A stretch of 16,379 nucleotides of DNA from SBBV01 sp036555425 (GTDB lineage: Bacteria; Pseudomonadota; Alphaproteobacteria; Bin65), in assembly GCA_036555425.1 (NCBI GenBank), contig DATBLL010000022.1, positions 1-16,379 on the forward strand, written 5' to 3'. Below, one piece after another: positions 1 to 8,557 of this stretch. Under the pieces are notes generated by a model. It searched no databases. It was not told where the DNA came from and saw only the letters and a program-made list of their open reading frames with translations. Numbering within the stretch: the first letter of the stretch is position 1; every line of letters begins with the position of its first letter. A program made the translations under genes and the position numbers.

Positions 1-399
1 AGCCAGGTCTTGTGGCCCGACCATTGCGTCCAGGGCACGCGCGGCGCTGAATTCCATCCCGCGCTCGGCGTGCCCCACGCCGAGCTGATCCTGCGCAAAG
101 GGTTCCGGGCCGCGATCGATTCCTATTCGGCGTTCCACGAGAACGACCGCAAGACGCGCACGGGCCTCGCCGGCTATCTGCGCGAACGCGGCTTCGCCCG
201 CGTGTTCGTCGCGGGCCTCGCACTCGATTACTGCGTCCGCTACACGGCCGAGGATGCCGTGGCCGCCGGCTTCGCCGCGACGGTGATCGCCGACGCCTGC
301 CGCGGCATCGACGTGGGCGGCTCGGTGGCGGAGACGCAGCGCAGCTTCGCGGCGCGCGGCGTGGCCGCCGTCAACGCGGACGAGATCGGGCGCGGCTGA
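1..399 (+). CDS. pncA: Nicotinamidase (PncA), 5'-truncated by the window edge
   Basis: Hydrolyses nicotinamide to nicotinate and ammonia in the cytoplasmic NAD salvage pathway. Frame 1 is open from the first base, and the visible start SQVLWPDHCVQGT matches the conserved PncA segment that carries the metal-binding Asp and His (WPDHC). The conserved lysine lies in LILRKGF. The nucleophilic cysteine lies in VAGLALDYCV, followed by the usual YTAEDA helix. The catalytic N-terminal Asp lies upstream of the window. About 132 residues remain of a family of roughly 200-215, so some 70-80 residues are missing. The TTG at 10 is an internal leucine codon, not a start. The stop at 397-399 directly abuts the ATG of phnN, suggesting co-transcription. 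Family assignment is firm; substrate is inferred from the family. Confidence 0.93.
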   Translation, partial: SQVLWPDHCVQGTRGAEFHPALGVPHAELILRKGFRAAIDSYSAFHENDRKTRTGLAGYLRERGFARVFVAGLALDYCVRYTAEDAVAAGFAATVIADACRGIDVGGSVAETQRSFAARGVAAVNADEIGRG

Positions 400-957
400 A
401 TGGCCCGCGCGAGGCTCGTCTATGTCATGGGCGCGTCCGGCGCGGGCAAGGACAGCGTGCTGCAATACGCCCGCCGCGCGCTGGACGGGCGCGTTCCGGT
501 GATCTTCGCCCATCGCTACATCACGCGCGCTTTGGGCGAAGACATCGAAAATTTCATCGCCCTGTCGCGCCGCGAATTCGCGTTGCGCCGGCGGCGGAGC
601 CTCTTCGCGCTTCATTGGCGGGCGTATGGCTTCGACTACGGCATCGGCATCGAGATCCGGCGCTGGCTCGCCGAGGGCTTGACCGTCGTCGTTGACGGCT
701 CGCGCGCGCATTTCCGCGCCCAGCGCGCGGCGCTGCGCGGCGCGCTGCCCGTCCTTATTACCGCGAGCGAACAGGAACTGCGCCGACGGCTGGTCGCGCG
801 CGGCCGCGACGATGCCCGCGCCATCGAGCGGCGGCTCTCGCGCGCCCGGCGCTTCACGCCGCAACATCCCGCGCTGGTCACGATCGACAATTCGGGCCCA
901 CTCGAAGTGGCCGGCGAGACCTTCGCGCGGCTGCTGAAGCACGCATCGAAGCGCTGA
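400..957 (+). CDS. phnN: Ribose 1,5-bisphosphate phosphokinase (PhnN)
   Basis: ATP-dependent kinase that converts ribose 1,5-bisphosphate to PRPP, the last step of the C-P lyase phosphonate route; it can also supply PRPP for NAD synthesis. The protein has 185 residues, the usual PhnN length. A P-loop GASGAGKDS is at residues 11-19, in the guanylate-kinase-like fold. Conserved FAHRYITR, the ALHWRAYGFDYGI segment and VVVDGSRAHF follow, then the lid-region arginines (RRLVARGRDDARAIERRL). The ATG starts immediately after the pncA stop with no gap, so translational coupling is likely. No other phn gene is visible, which is unusual. The neighbour pncA suggests PRPP supply for nicotinate phosphoribosyltransferase, but this is inference. 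Confidence 0.9.
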   Translation: MARARLVYVMGASGAGKDSVLQYARRALDGRVPVIFAHRYITRALGEDIENFIALSRREFALRRRRSLFALHWRAYGFDYGIGIEIRRWLAEGLTVVVDGSRAHFRAQRAALRGALPVLITASEQELRRRLVARGRDDARAIERRLSRARRFTPQHPALVTIDNSGPLEVAGETFARLLKHASKR

Positions 958-1028
958 CCCCCACGTTGAAGGCGCCAGCTAAGGCCCTGAAAAACCAGAT
1001 TTTCTATTACTGCCCAGGCACCTCAATT

Positions 1029-1042
1029 TTGTTCTAGATCAA
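1029..1042 (+). promoter_or_regulatory. FNR/FixK-type operator upstream of the small membrane protein
   Basis: The site TTGTTCTAGATCAA is an inverted repeat with TTG and CAA outer arms and a symmetric CTAG core. The left arm is TTGTT rather than TTGAT or TTGAC. It lies in the 152-base gap after phnN, with its centre 74.5 bases before the GTG at 1110. A -10 element at the expected distance is weak (CAGCAT, 1066-1071). Taken alone this would be marginal; it is supported by six similar sites at the same relative place in the window. Confidence 0.55.
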
Positions 1043-1109
1043 AGACTCGGAGACTTCGCCCCCGCCAGCATGCCGCCGGGAAGAACGCATCCGGCAGGGA
1101 GGCTATGAA

Positions 1110-1316
1110 GTGAGCGAGCTCGTATTAATATTCCCGGTGATCATTTTGACTGCTGTCGTGCTGATCGGGATCCTTTCCGTATTTGCCAAGTATATGAGGA
1201 TCCGCGATCAGCTCATGCCGAGCGAGGAAGGGGCGGCGGCGAAGCCGTCGAAGGCCACGGCGAAAGTCGTGGCCGGACCGGAGCGCCCCGCTCCGCACCG
1301 TTCGCTCGCGGCTTAG
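1110..1316 (+). CDS. Small single-span membrane protein, unknown function
   Basis: A 68-residue protein I do not recognise. Residues about 4-26 (LVLIFPVIILTAVVLIGILSVF) form one hydrophobic transmembrane helix. A short basic stretch (KYMRIRDQ) follows, then a hydrophilic Ala/Pro/Lys-rich tail likely to lie in the cytoplasm. The GTG start is supported by GGGAGG at 1097-1102 with a 7-base spacer. A two-codon ATG-AAG-TGA at 1105-1113 sits between the ribosome site and the GTG, and its stop overlaps the start; this could tune initiation. The gene is preceded by an FNR-type dyad and stands alone before the malic enzyme promoter. The real start with a good Shine-Dalgarno and the clear helix argue for a true gene; function is open. 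Confidence 0.7.
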   Translation: MSELVLIFPVIILTAVVLIGILSVFAKYMRIRDQLMPSEEGAAAKPSKATAKVVAGPERPAPHRSLAA

Positions 1317-1321
1317 CCGGC

Positions 1322-1339
1322 GCCGCCTGGCAAGGCGGC
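1322..1339 (+). terminator. Short hairpin after the small membrane gene, possible terminator
   Basis: GCCGCCT and AGGCGGC form a perfect 7-bp stem around a GGCA tetraloop, starting 6 bases after the stop codon at 1314-1316. There is no T-run after it, so a classical intrinsic terminator is not shown. It may end the transcript by another route or protect the 3' end. GC-rich DNA produces such stems by chance, so confidence is low. Confidence 0.35.
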
Positions 1340-1403
1340 CACACGGTCTCAGGCCGATCGCAGGGCTGAAGCGCGCGCGCCGCCCGCCGGCAGCGCCTCG
1401 GCC

Positions 1404-1417
1404 TTGACTTGCGTCAA
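1404..1417 (+). promoter_or_regulatory. FNR/FixK-type operator upstream of malic enzyme
   Basis: The site TTGACTTGCGTCAA has perfect TTGAC/GTCAA arms around a 4-base spacer. It lies in the 180-base gap between the small membrane protein and the malic enzyme, centred 86.5 bases before the ATG at 1497. A weak -10-like CATCTT begins 28.5 bases from the centre (1439-1444), fitting class II activation and a start of transcription near 1452. The rest of this gap holds only the short hairpin at 1322-1339. Confidence 0.72.
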
Positions 1418-1496
1418 TGCGCGTGGCCGCCGCCGGCCCATCTTGGCGCGGCGGGCGGCAGCACGCGCAATTCGAACAGCGCCGGGCCTCATATCC

Positions 1497-2828
1497 ATGC
1501 CACACGATCCCAAGGCGGCGGCCGGCGCGAGCGCAGCGGAAGAATCCCTGCGCCTGCACGCGCGCTATCGCGGCAAGATCCAGGTGCTGCCGAAATGCCC
1601 GGTTTCGGGCCTCGCGGATCTCGCCGTCTGGTACACACCGGGCGTCGCCGCGCCCAGCAGCGCCATCGCCGCGGACCGCGAGCGCGCGTACGACTACACC
1701 AATCGCGGCAACACGGTCGCGATCGTCTCCGACGGAACGCGCGTGCTCGGCCTCGGCGATATCGGCCCCGAGGCGGCTCTGCCGGTGATGGAGGGGAAGG
1801 CGCTGCTGTTCCGCCATTTCGGCGCGGTCGACGCGGTGCCGATCTGCCTCGCCACCAAGGATCCGGCCGAGATCGTGCGTATCGTCGAGGCGCTGGCGCC
1901 TTCGTTCGGCGCGGTGAACCTCGAGGATATTGCGCAGCCCAAATGCTTTCGCATCCTCGACGCGCTGCGCCGGCGCCTGCCGATCCCGGTCTGGCACGAC
2001 GATCAGCAGGGCACCGCCACCGTCGTGCTGGCGGGCCTGATCAATGCGCTGGCGATCGTGGGCAAGGCCAAGGACAAGGTGCGCATCGCGCTGATCGGCG
2101 CCGGCGCCGCCAACGTCGCGGTCTATCGCCTGCTGCGTGCGTTCGGCTTCCCCGCTGCGTCGTTCGTTGCCTGCGACAGCCGCGGCATGCTGCATCGCGG
2201 CCGCGGCGACATCGCCGCCGATCGCGCCGCGTTTGCGGAAAAATGGGGGCTGTGCACCGAGACGAATCCCGGCGGCGTTGCCGACGGGATCGACGCGGCG
2301 CTGCGCGGCGCCGACGTGTGCATCGCCTTCGCGCGCCCGGGGCCGGACATCATCCGGCCGGAATGGATCCGGACCATGGCCAGGGACGCCATCGTCTTCG
2401 CCTGCGCCAATCCGGTGCCGGAGATCTGGCCCGAGGCGGCGCGGGCGGCCGGCGCCCGCATCTGCGCCAGCGGGCGCAGCGACTTTCCCAACCAGGTGAA
2501 CAATTCGCTGGCGTTTCCCGGCATCTTCCGCGGCATCCTCGACGTGCGCGCGCGCGCGATCACCGATGAAGTCGCCATCGCCGCCGCCGTGGAGCTCGCG
2601 AAATGCGGCGTCGAGCAAGGCCTGCGCGAAGATCGCATCCTGCCGCACATGACCGATTGGCAGATCCACGCCCGCGTCGCGGCCGCCGCCGGCGTCGCCG
2701 CGCAGCGCCAGGGCCTCGCGCGCGCGACCAAGGATTTTTCCGCGCTTTACGCCGGCGCATGCGATGCGATCCAGGCGACGCATCGCGCCGAGCAGGCCTT
2801 GCTGGCGCAAGGACCGCAAGCCGCTTGA
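1497..2828 (+). CDS. Malic enzyme, short form (oxaloacetate-decarboxylating)
   Basis: Oxidatively decarboxylates malate to pyruvate with NAD(P)+ in the cytoplasm. The protein has 443 residues, the size of short bacterial malic enzymes, and lacks the phosphotransacetylase-like C-terminal domain of the 750-residue MaeB type. N-domain: VWYTPGV with the catalytic Tyr at 46, and VMEGKALLFRHFG with the catalytic Lys at 101. Metal ligands are in NLEDIAQP (E143, D144) and WHDDQQGT. NAD(P) domain: IGAGAAN at 200-206, ANPVPEI, and GRSDFPNQVNN. ATG 1497 is chosen because the family match begins just after it; the frame is open further upstream but crosses the operator. Cofactor preference cannot be read safely. 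It feeds pyruvate to the PDH genes downstream. Its stop overlaps the operator of the next unit. Confidence 0.92.
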   Translation: MPHDPKAAAGASAAEESLRLHARYRGKIQVLPKCPVSGLADLAVWYTPGVAAPSSAIAADRERAYDYTNRGNTVAIVSDGTRVLGLGDIGPEAALPVMEGKALLFRHFGAVDAVPICLATKDPAEIVRIVEALAPSFGAVNLEDIAQPKCFRILDALRRRLPIPVWHDDQQGTATVVLAGLINALAIVGKAKDKVRIALIGAGAANVAVYRLLRAFGFPAASFVACDSRGMLHRGRGDIAADRAAFAEKWGLCTETNPGGVADGIDAALRGADVCIAFARPGPDIIRPEWIRTMARDAIVFACANPVPEIWPEAARAAGARICASGRSDFPNQVNNSLAFPGIFRGILDVRARAITDEVAIAAAVELAKCGVEQGLREDRILPHMTDWQIHARVAAAAGVAAQRQGLARATKDFSALYAGACDAIQATHRAEQALLAQGPQAA

Positions 2829-2838
2829 TTCAAATCAT
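2825..2838 (+). promoter_or_regulatory. FNR-type operator overlapping the malic enzyme stop, upstream of acsA-pdh
   Basis: The site TTGATTCAAATCAT differs from the E. coli FNR consensus TTGAT-N4-ATCAA only at the last base. The malic enzyme stop codon (2826-2828) lies inside it. Its centre is 80.5 bases before the acsA start at 2912, and a weak -10-like GATCTT begins 29.5 bases from the centre (2861-2866). This implies a separate promoter for the acsA-pdh operon, so the malic enzyme may be only partly co-transcribed. Confidence 0.6.
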
Positions 2839-2911
2839 GGCCGGGCCGGTGCACGGCCGCGATCTTGCGCGCCGACGGAGCGACATCAACGCCGCCGGGA
2901 GCGAGAAAAAT

Positions 2912-4671
<1,760 letters not shown>

Positions 4672-4675
<4 letters not shown>

Positions 4676-5667
4676 CGGCGCGCGAAGACAAGCCGCATCT
4701 GACCCGCCCGCACGTGCTGCACCTGCTGCGCGAGATGCTGCGCATCCGCCGTTTCGAGGAGCGCAGCGCGGAGCTGTATCAGCAGGAGAAGATCCGCGGC
4801 TTCCTTCACCTCTATATCGGCGAAGAGGCCGTCGCCGTCGGCGTGATGCAGGCCTTGGGTGCCGACGACGCCATCGTCGCCACCTATCGCGAGCACGGGC
4901 AGGCGCTGGCCCGCGGCGTCTCGATGAACGGCGTCATGGCCGAGATGTACGGCAAGCAAGAGGGCAGCAGCCGCGGCCGCGGCGGCTCGATGCATATCTT
5001 CGACGCGAAGACGCGATTCTACGGCGGCAATGCCATCGTCGGCGGCGGCCTGCCGATCGCGGTCGGGCTGGCCCTGGCGGACAAGATGCAGCGTCGCCCG
5101 CGCGTCACCGCCTGCTTCTTCGGCGAAGGTGCCGCGGCCGAGGGTGAATTCCACGAGAGCATGAACCTGGCCGCGCTGTGGCGGCTGCCGGTGCTGTTCG
5201 TGTGCGAGAACAATCTCTATGCGATGGGGACCGCGCTCGCGATCTCCGAATCCGAGACCGACATTCACCTGAAGGCGCAGAGCTACCGCGTGGCCTCCGA
5301 GGCCGTGGACGGGATGGACGTGGTCGCGGTTGAAGCGGCCGCGCGGCGCGCCGTCGCCGCCATCCATGCAGGGGCGGGGCCGTTCTTTCTCGAATGCCGC
5401 ACCTACCGCTTTCGCGCGCATTCGATGTTCGACGCGCAGCTCTACCGCTCGAAGGCCGAGATCGAGGCGTGGAAGCAGCGCTGCCCGATCGCGCGCCTGA
5501 CGGCGTGGGCGAAAGCTTCGTCATTGATCCACGACGACGATATCGCCGCGATCGAGCGCGAGATCGCCGCCGAGGTCCAGGCGTCGGTCGATTTCTCCGA
5601 GGCCGGAACCTGGGAGCCGGTCGCGGAGCTCTGCCGCGACGTCACCACACCGCGCGAGGTGCGATGA
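4672..5667 (+). CDS. pdhA: Pyruvate dehydrogenase E1 component, alpha subunit
   Basis: Thiamine-diphosphate-dependent decarboxylase subunit; with E1 beta it transfers the acetyl group of pyruvate to lipoyl-E2. The protein has 331 residues. Family signatures include LRIRRFEER, FLHLYIGEEAVAVG, TYREHGQALARG, SRGRGGSMHIFD and GGGLPIAVG. The thiamine-diphosphate motif runs from G151 to ENN (179-181). The usual GDG is GEG here (residues 151-153), so the Mg-coordinating Asp is replaced by Glu. The active-loop region is TYRFRAHSMFD. The ATG overlaps the acsA stop by 4 bases, and the stop overlaps the pdhB start. Acetoin dehydrogenase E1 alpha is a close alternative family; the overall pattern and the missing acetoin genes favour pyruvate. 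No E3 (lpd) gene is visible, so E3 must come from elsewhere. Confidence 0.87.
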
Positions 5668-6671
5668 ACGTGGCCCCGACAGCCGGTACGCAGAAAATCA
5701 CGCTCACCTATCGTGACGCGGTGAAAGCCGCGATTCGCGAGGCCCTGCAGCGCGACGAGCGTGTGTTCCTGATGGGCGAGGACGTGGGGCGCTACGGCGG
5801 CTGTTACGCGGTGAGCAAGGGCCTGCTCGACGAGTTCGGCCCCGACCGCATCCGCGACACGCCGCTCTCGGAGTCGGGCTTCGTGGGCGCCGGCATCGGC
5901 GCGGCGTTGGGCGGCATGCGCCCGATCGTCGAGGTGATGACCGTCAATTTCAGCATGCTGTGCCTCGACCAGATCCTCAACAGCGCGGCCACGATCCGCC
6001 ACATGTCGGGCGGCCAATTCAGCATTCCGCTGGTGATTCGCATGGCGACCGGCGCCGGCCGGCAACTGGCCGCGCAGCATTCGCACAGCCTCGAAGGCTG
6101 GTACGCGCACATTCCCGGCATCCGCGTCTTGACGCCGGCGACGCTCGAGGACGCGCGCGGCATGCTGGCCACGGCGCTGGCCGATCCCGATCCGGTGCTG
6201 ATCTTCGAGAACGTGCTGCTCTACCACATGACCGGCGAGATCGCCGCCGATGCGGGCCCCGTCGACATCGACAGGGCCGCTATCCGCCGCGCCGGGCGCG
6301 ACATCAGCCTCATCACCTATGGCGGCTCGCTGTGGAAGACGCTGAAGGCGGCGGAGGAGCTCGCCGGCCTCGGCATCGAGGCCGAAATCGTCGATTTGCG
6401 CACGCTGCGCCCGCTCGACGACGCCACGATCATGCAATCCGTGCGCAAGACGCGGCGCGCCGTCATCGTCGACGAGGGCTGGAAGACCGGCAGCCTTTCG
6501 GCCGAGATCGCCGCCCGCATCGTCGAGCAATGCTTCTGGTCGCTCGATGCGCCGATCGGCCGCGTCTGCACCGCCGAAGTGCCGATACCCTATCCCAAGC
6601 ATCTCGAAGACGCGGCGCTGCCGCAGCCGCCGGCCATCGTCGCCGCTGCGCGCGCGGCCGTGTGGCGCTGA
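5664..6671 (+). CDS. pdhB: Pyruvate dehydrogenase E1 component, beta subunit
   Basis: Second half of the heterotetrameric E1, contributing the catalytic glutamate and the thiamine-diphosphate pyrimidine side. The protein has 335 residues. Motifs are LTYRDAVKAAIREAL and FLMGEDVGRYGG. DTPLSESGFVGAGIGAALGG holds the conserved glutamate. GGQFSIPLVIRMATGAGRQ, AAQHSHSLEGWYAHIPG and TPATLEDARGML follow. The C-terminal transketolase domain contains LITYGGSLWKTLKAAEEL, DLRTLRPLD and VIVDEGW. The ATG overlaps the pdhA stop (ATGA) and the TGA shares one base with the E2 start, so all three subunits are translationally coupled. Acetoin or branched-chain dehydrogenase beta subunits are related alternatives. 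Confidence 0.88.
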   Translation: MNVAPTAGTQKITLTYRDAVKAAIREALQRDERVFLMGEDVGRYGGCYAVSKGLLDEFGPDRIRDTPLSESGFVGAGIGAALGGMRPIVEVMTVNFSMLCLDQILNSAATIRHMSGGQFSIPLVIRMATGAGRQLAAQHSHSLEGWYAHIPGIRVLTPATLEDARGMLATALADPDPVLIFENVLLYHMTGEIAADAGPVDIDRAAIRRAGRDISLITYGGSLWKTLKAAEELAGLGIEAEIVDLRTLRPLDDATIMQSVRKTRRAVIVDEGWKTGSLSAEIAARIVEQCFWSLDAPIGRVCTAEVPIPYPKHLEDAALPQPPAIVAAARAAVWR

Positions 6672-7870
6672 TGGCCGAGTTCCGCATGCCCTCGCTTGGT
6701 GCCGACATGGAGGCCGGCACCTTGGTCGAATGGCTGAAAAGGCCAGGCGAGCCGGTGAAGCACGGCGACGTGATCGCCGTGGTCGAGACGCAGAAGGGCG
6801 CCATCGAGATCGAAGTGTTCGAAAACGGCGTGATCGAGACGTTGCTCGTGCCGGTGGGCCACACCGTGCCGGTCGGCACCGCGCTTGCGTTTATCAGGGC
6901 CGCCGGCGCGCCGGCACCGGCCGCCCCGCCAGCTGCCGCTCCCCCGCCGCGCGCGGCACCGGCTCCGGCCGCGGTTCCACCGCAATTGATTCCCGCTCCC
7001 GCGCTTACGCCACCGTCGGGCCTCAAGGTTTCGCCGGCCGCGCGGAAGTTCGCGGCGGAAAAGGGCGTCAATCTCGCCGCGGTGCAGGGCAGCGGACCCG
7101 AGGGCGCGATCGTGTTCGTCGATGTCGAAAATGCCTGGCGCCGGTTGCAGGAGGCGCCGCCCATCGCCGCGCCCCCCGTCGCGAAGGCACCGCCCAAGGC
7201 GATCGATCTCACCGCGATGCGCAACGCCATTGCGGCCGCGATGGCGCGCGCGAAGCGCGAGATTCCGCACTACTACGTCCAGCACACGGTCGATCTCGGC
7301 CCCGCGACCGAGTGGCTGGCGCGCAACAACGCCGGCCGCCCGCCGGAGGGCCGCCTCGTGCTCGGCGCGCTGCTGGTGAAGGCCGTGGCGCTCGCGGTAC
7401 GCGCCCTCCCCGAATTCAACGGCTTCTATCGCGACGGCCGCTACGAGCCGGGCGAGCGCGTGCATGTCGGCAATGCCATCGCGGTGCGCGGCGGCGGCCT
7501 CGTCGCGCCCGCGATCCACGACGCCGACCGGCTCGGCCTCGACGAGGTCATGGCCAAGCTGCGCGATCTCGTGAACCGCGTGCGCGCCGGCCGCTACCGC
7601 AGCTCGGAGCTGGCCGATCCGACGGTGACGCTGACGAGCCTCGGCGACCGCGGGGCGGATGCGCTGCTGCCGATCATCAATCCGCCGCAGGTGGCCATCG
7701 TCGCCGCCGGAACGCCGGTGCGGCGCCCCTGGCTCGTCGGCGAAAGCATCGTCGCCCGTCCGCTGCTGCAGTTGGCGCTGGCCGCCGACCACCGCGTCAG
7801 CGACGGCCATCGCGGCGCGCTGCTCTTGGCCGACATCGCCCGCCGCCTCGGTGAGCCGGACCGCTTATGA
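6671..7870 (+). CDS. pdhC: Dihydrolipoamide acetyltransferase (E2) of the PDH complex
   Basis: Core of the complex; accepts acetyl on a lipoyl arm and passes it to CoA. The protein has 399 residues and three domains. One lipoyl domain (1-78) carries the lipoylated lysine K42 in ETQKGA, where ETDKA is the common form. An Ala/Pro linker spans about 79-112. A peripheral-subunit-binding domain starts at G117 (VSPAARKFAAEKGVNL). The catalytic domain runs from about 178 to the end, with HRVSDG at 374-379 holding the catalytic His and Asp. There is only one lipoyl domain and no fused E3. The ATG shares a base with the pdhB stop, and the 3' end overlaps the ACP gene by 4 bases. The acyl group could differ from acetyl, but the operon supports pyruvate. 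Confidence 0.88.
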   Translation: MAEFRMPSLGADMEAGTLVEWLKRPGEPVKHGDVIAVVETQKGAIEIEVFENGVIETLLVPVGHTVPVGTALAFIRAAGAPAPAAPPAAAPPPRAAPAPAAVPPQLIPAPALTPPSGLKVSPAARKFAAEKGVNLAAVQGSGPEGAIVFVDVENAWRRLQEAPPIAAPPVAKAPPKAIDLTAMRNAIAAAMARAKREIPHYYVQHTVDLGPATEWLARNNAGRPPEGRLVLGALLVKAVALAVRALPEFNGFYRDGRYEPGERVHVGNAIAVRGGGLVAPAIHDADRLGLDEVMAKLRDLVNRVRAGRYRSSELADPTVTLTSLGDRGADALLPIINPPQVAIVAAGTPVRRPWLVGESIVARPLLQLALAADHRVSDGHRGALLLADIARRLGEPDRL

Positions 7871-8118
7871 CTCGCGACGAACTCAAACGCGTGCTGCTGG
7901 AGGAGATCGGCAACGTCGCCCCCGAGGTCGATCCGGGGACGATTCTCGAAAACGCGGATCTCCGCGAAGCGCTCGATATCGATTCGATCAGCTTCCTCAA
8001 CCTCATCATCGCGCTGAAATCCCGCCTCGGCGTCGATGTGCCCGAACTCGATTATCCGAAGCTGCGCACGCTCAAGCATGCGCTGGATTATCTCGCGGCC
8101 CGGGCGCCGCGATCCTGA
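7867..8118 (+). CDS. Acyl carrier protein at the end of the PDH operon
   Basis: An 83-residue acidic carrier protein. The phosphopantetheine attachment serine is S40 in ALDIDSISFLNL, corresponding to the DSL motif of canonical ACPs. The four-helix pattern is visible (helix 1 RDELKRVLLEEIGNV; helix 2 after the DSIS; C-terminal LKHALDYLAARA). The start overlaps the E2 stop by 4 bases, so it is made together with the dehydrogenase. It is not beside fab, lipid A or polyketide genes. The context suggests a carrier linked to acetyl or other acyl transfer, for example loading by the upstream AMP-forming ligase or acceptance from E2. This is inference; the ACP call itself is strong. Confidence 0.85.
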   Translation: MTRDELKRVLLEEIGNVAPEVDPGTILENADLREALDIDSISFLNLIIALKSRLGVDVPELDYPKLRTLKHALDYLAARAPRS

Positions 8119-8128
8119 GCTCGGGCAC

Positions 8129-8162
8129 GGGCGCGGCGACGGACGGGCGTCGAGCCGCGCCC
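8129..8162 (+). terminator. Strong hairpin after the PDH-ACP operon
   Basis: GGGCGCGGC (8129-8137) pairs perfectly with GCCGCGCCC (8154-8162). An inner GACG/CGTC extends the stem, giving 13 base pairs with a 2-base bulge and a 6-base loop. It begins 11 bases after the ACP stop. No T-run follows; the next bases are GC-rich and then AAAATTGG. It is a likely transcript end or 3'-stabilising structure rather than a classical intrinsic terminator. Confidence 0.5.
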
Positions 8163-8293
8163 GCGCGCGAAAATTGGCAATTTGCCTGGGCCGGCGTGAG
8201 CGCCGTCACTGCGGAATCAGTCTCAAGCGCGTATCGTTCTTGGGTCAGGCAGCGGGTGCCTCGATGTCGCAACCGCAACCCATGGCCGCCAAC

Positions 8294-8467
8294 ATGAAGC
8301 TCAAACTCGTCCTCCTCGCCACCGCCATTGCCACGCTTTCGCTCGGTGCGGGCGTCGCCCAGTCGCGGCCGCCAACGCACAGCTCGGCCGAGGTGCCCTA
8401 TTGCCCCTACGGCAAGAAGGCCGACGGCACCTGCTGGGTCCGGTGCAAGTACGTCATCTGCTTATGA
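8294..8467 (+). CDS. Small secreted four-cysteine peptide, unknown function
   Basis: A 57-residue protein I do not recognise. From ATG 8294 it has a textbook Sec signal peptide: basic MKLK, hydrophobic core LVLLATAIATLSLGAG, and a likely signal peptidase I site after VAQS. The mature part is about 33 residues and ends in a compact block with four cysteines: CPYGKKADGTCWVRCKYVIC. Two disulfides or a metal site in the periplasm are plausible. In-frame ATGs at 8264 and 8282 would add 10 or 4 residues before the basic tip. None has a clear ribosome site, so the start rests on signal peptide shape. A palindrome AAATTGGCAATTT at 8171-8183 lies upstream. No FNR-type dyad precedes this gene. Confidence 0.6.
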   Translation: MKLKLVLLATAIATLSLGAGVAQSRPPTHSSAEVPYCPYGKKADGTCWVRCKYVICL

Positions 8468-8557
8468 GCCCGGCCGCCGCGTTCGCCTGATGGGCGCCGC
8501 GAAGCACCGCCAGCCGAATCCATTTCTGTGCTGATACCAAATGGCCATTGGCGGAGC

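Noticed and set aside
1125..2819. Long minus-strand open frame of 564 codons opposite the malic enzyme
   Set aside because: It is the antisense shadow of a certain gene in GC-rich DNA; its translation is Arg/Asp/Gly/His-rich with no domain.
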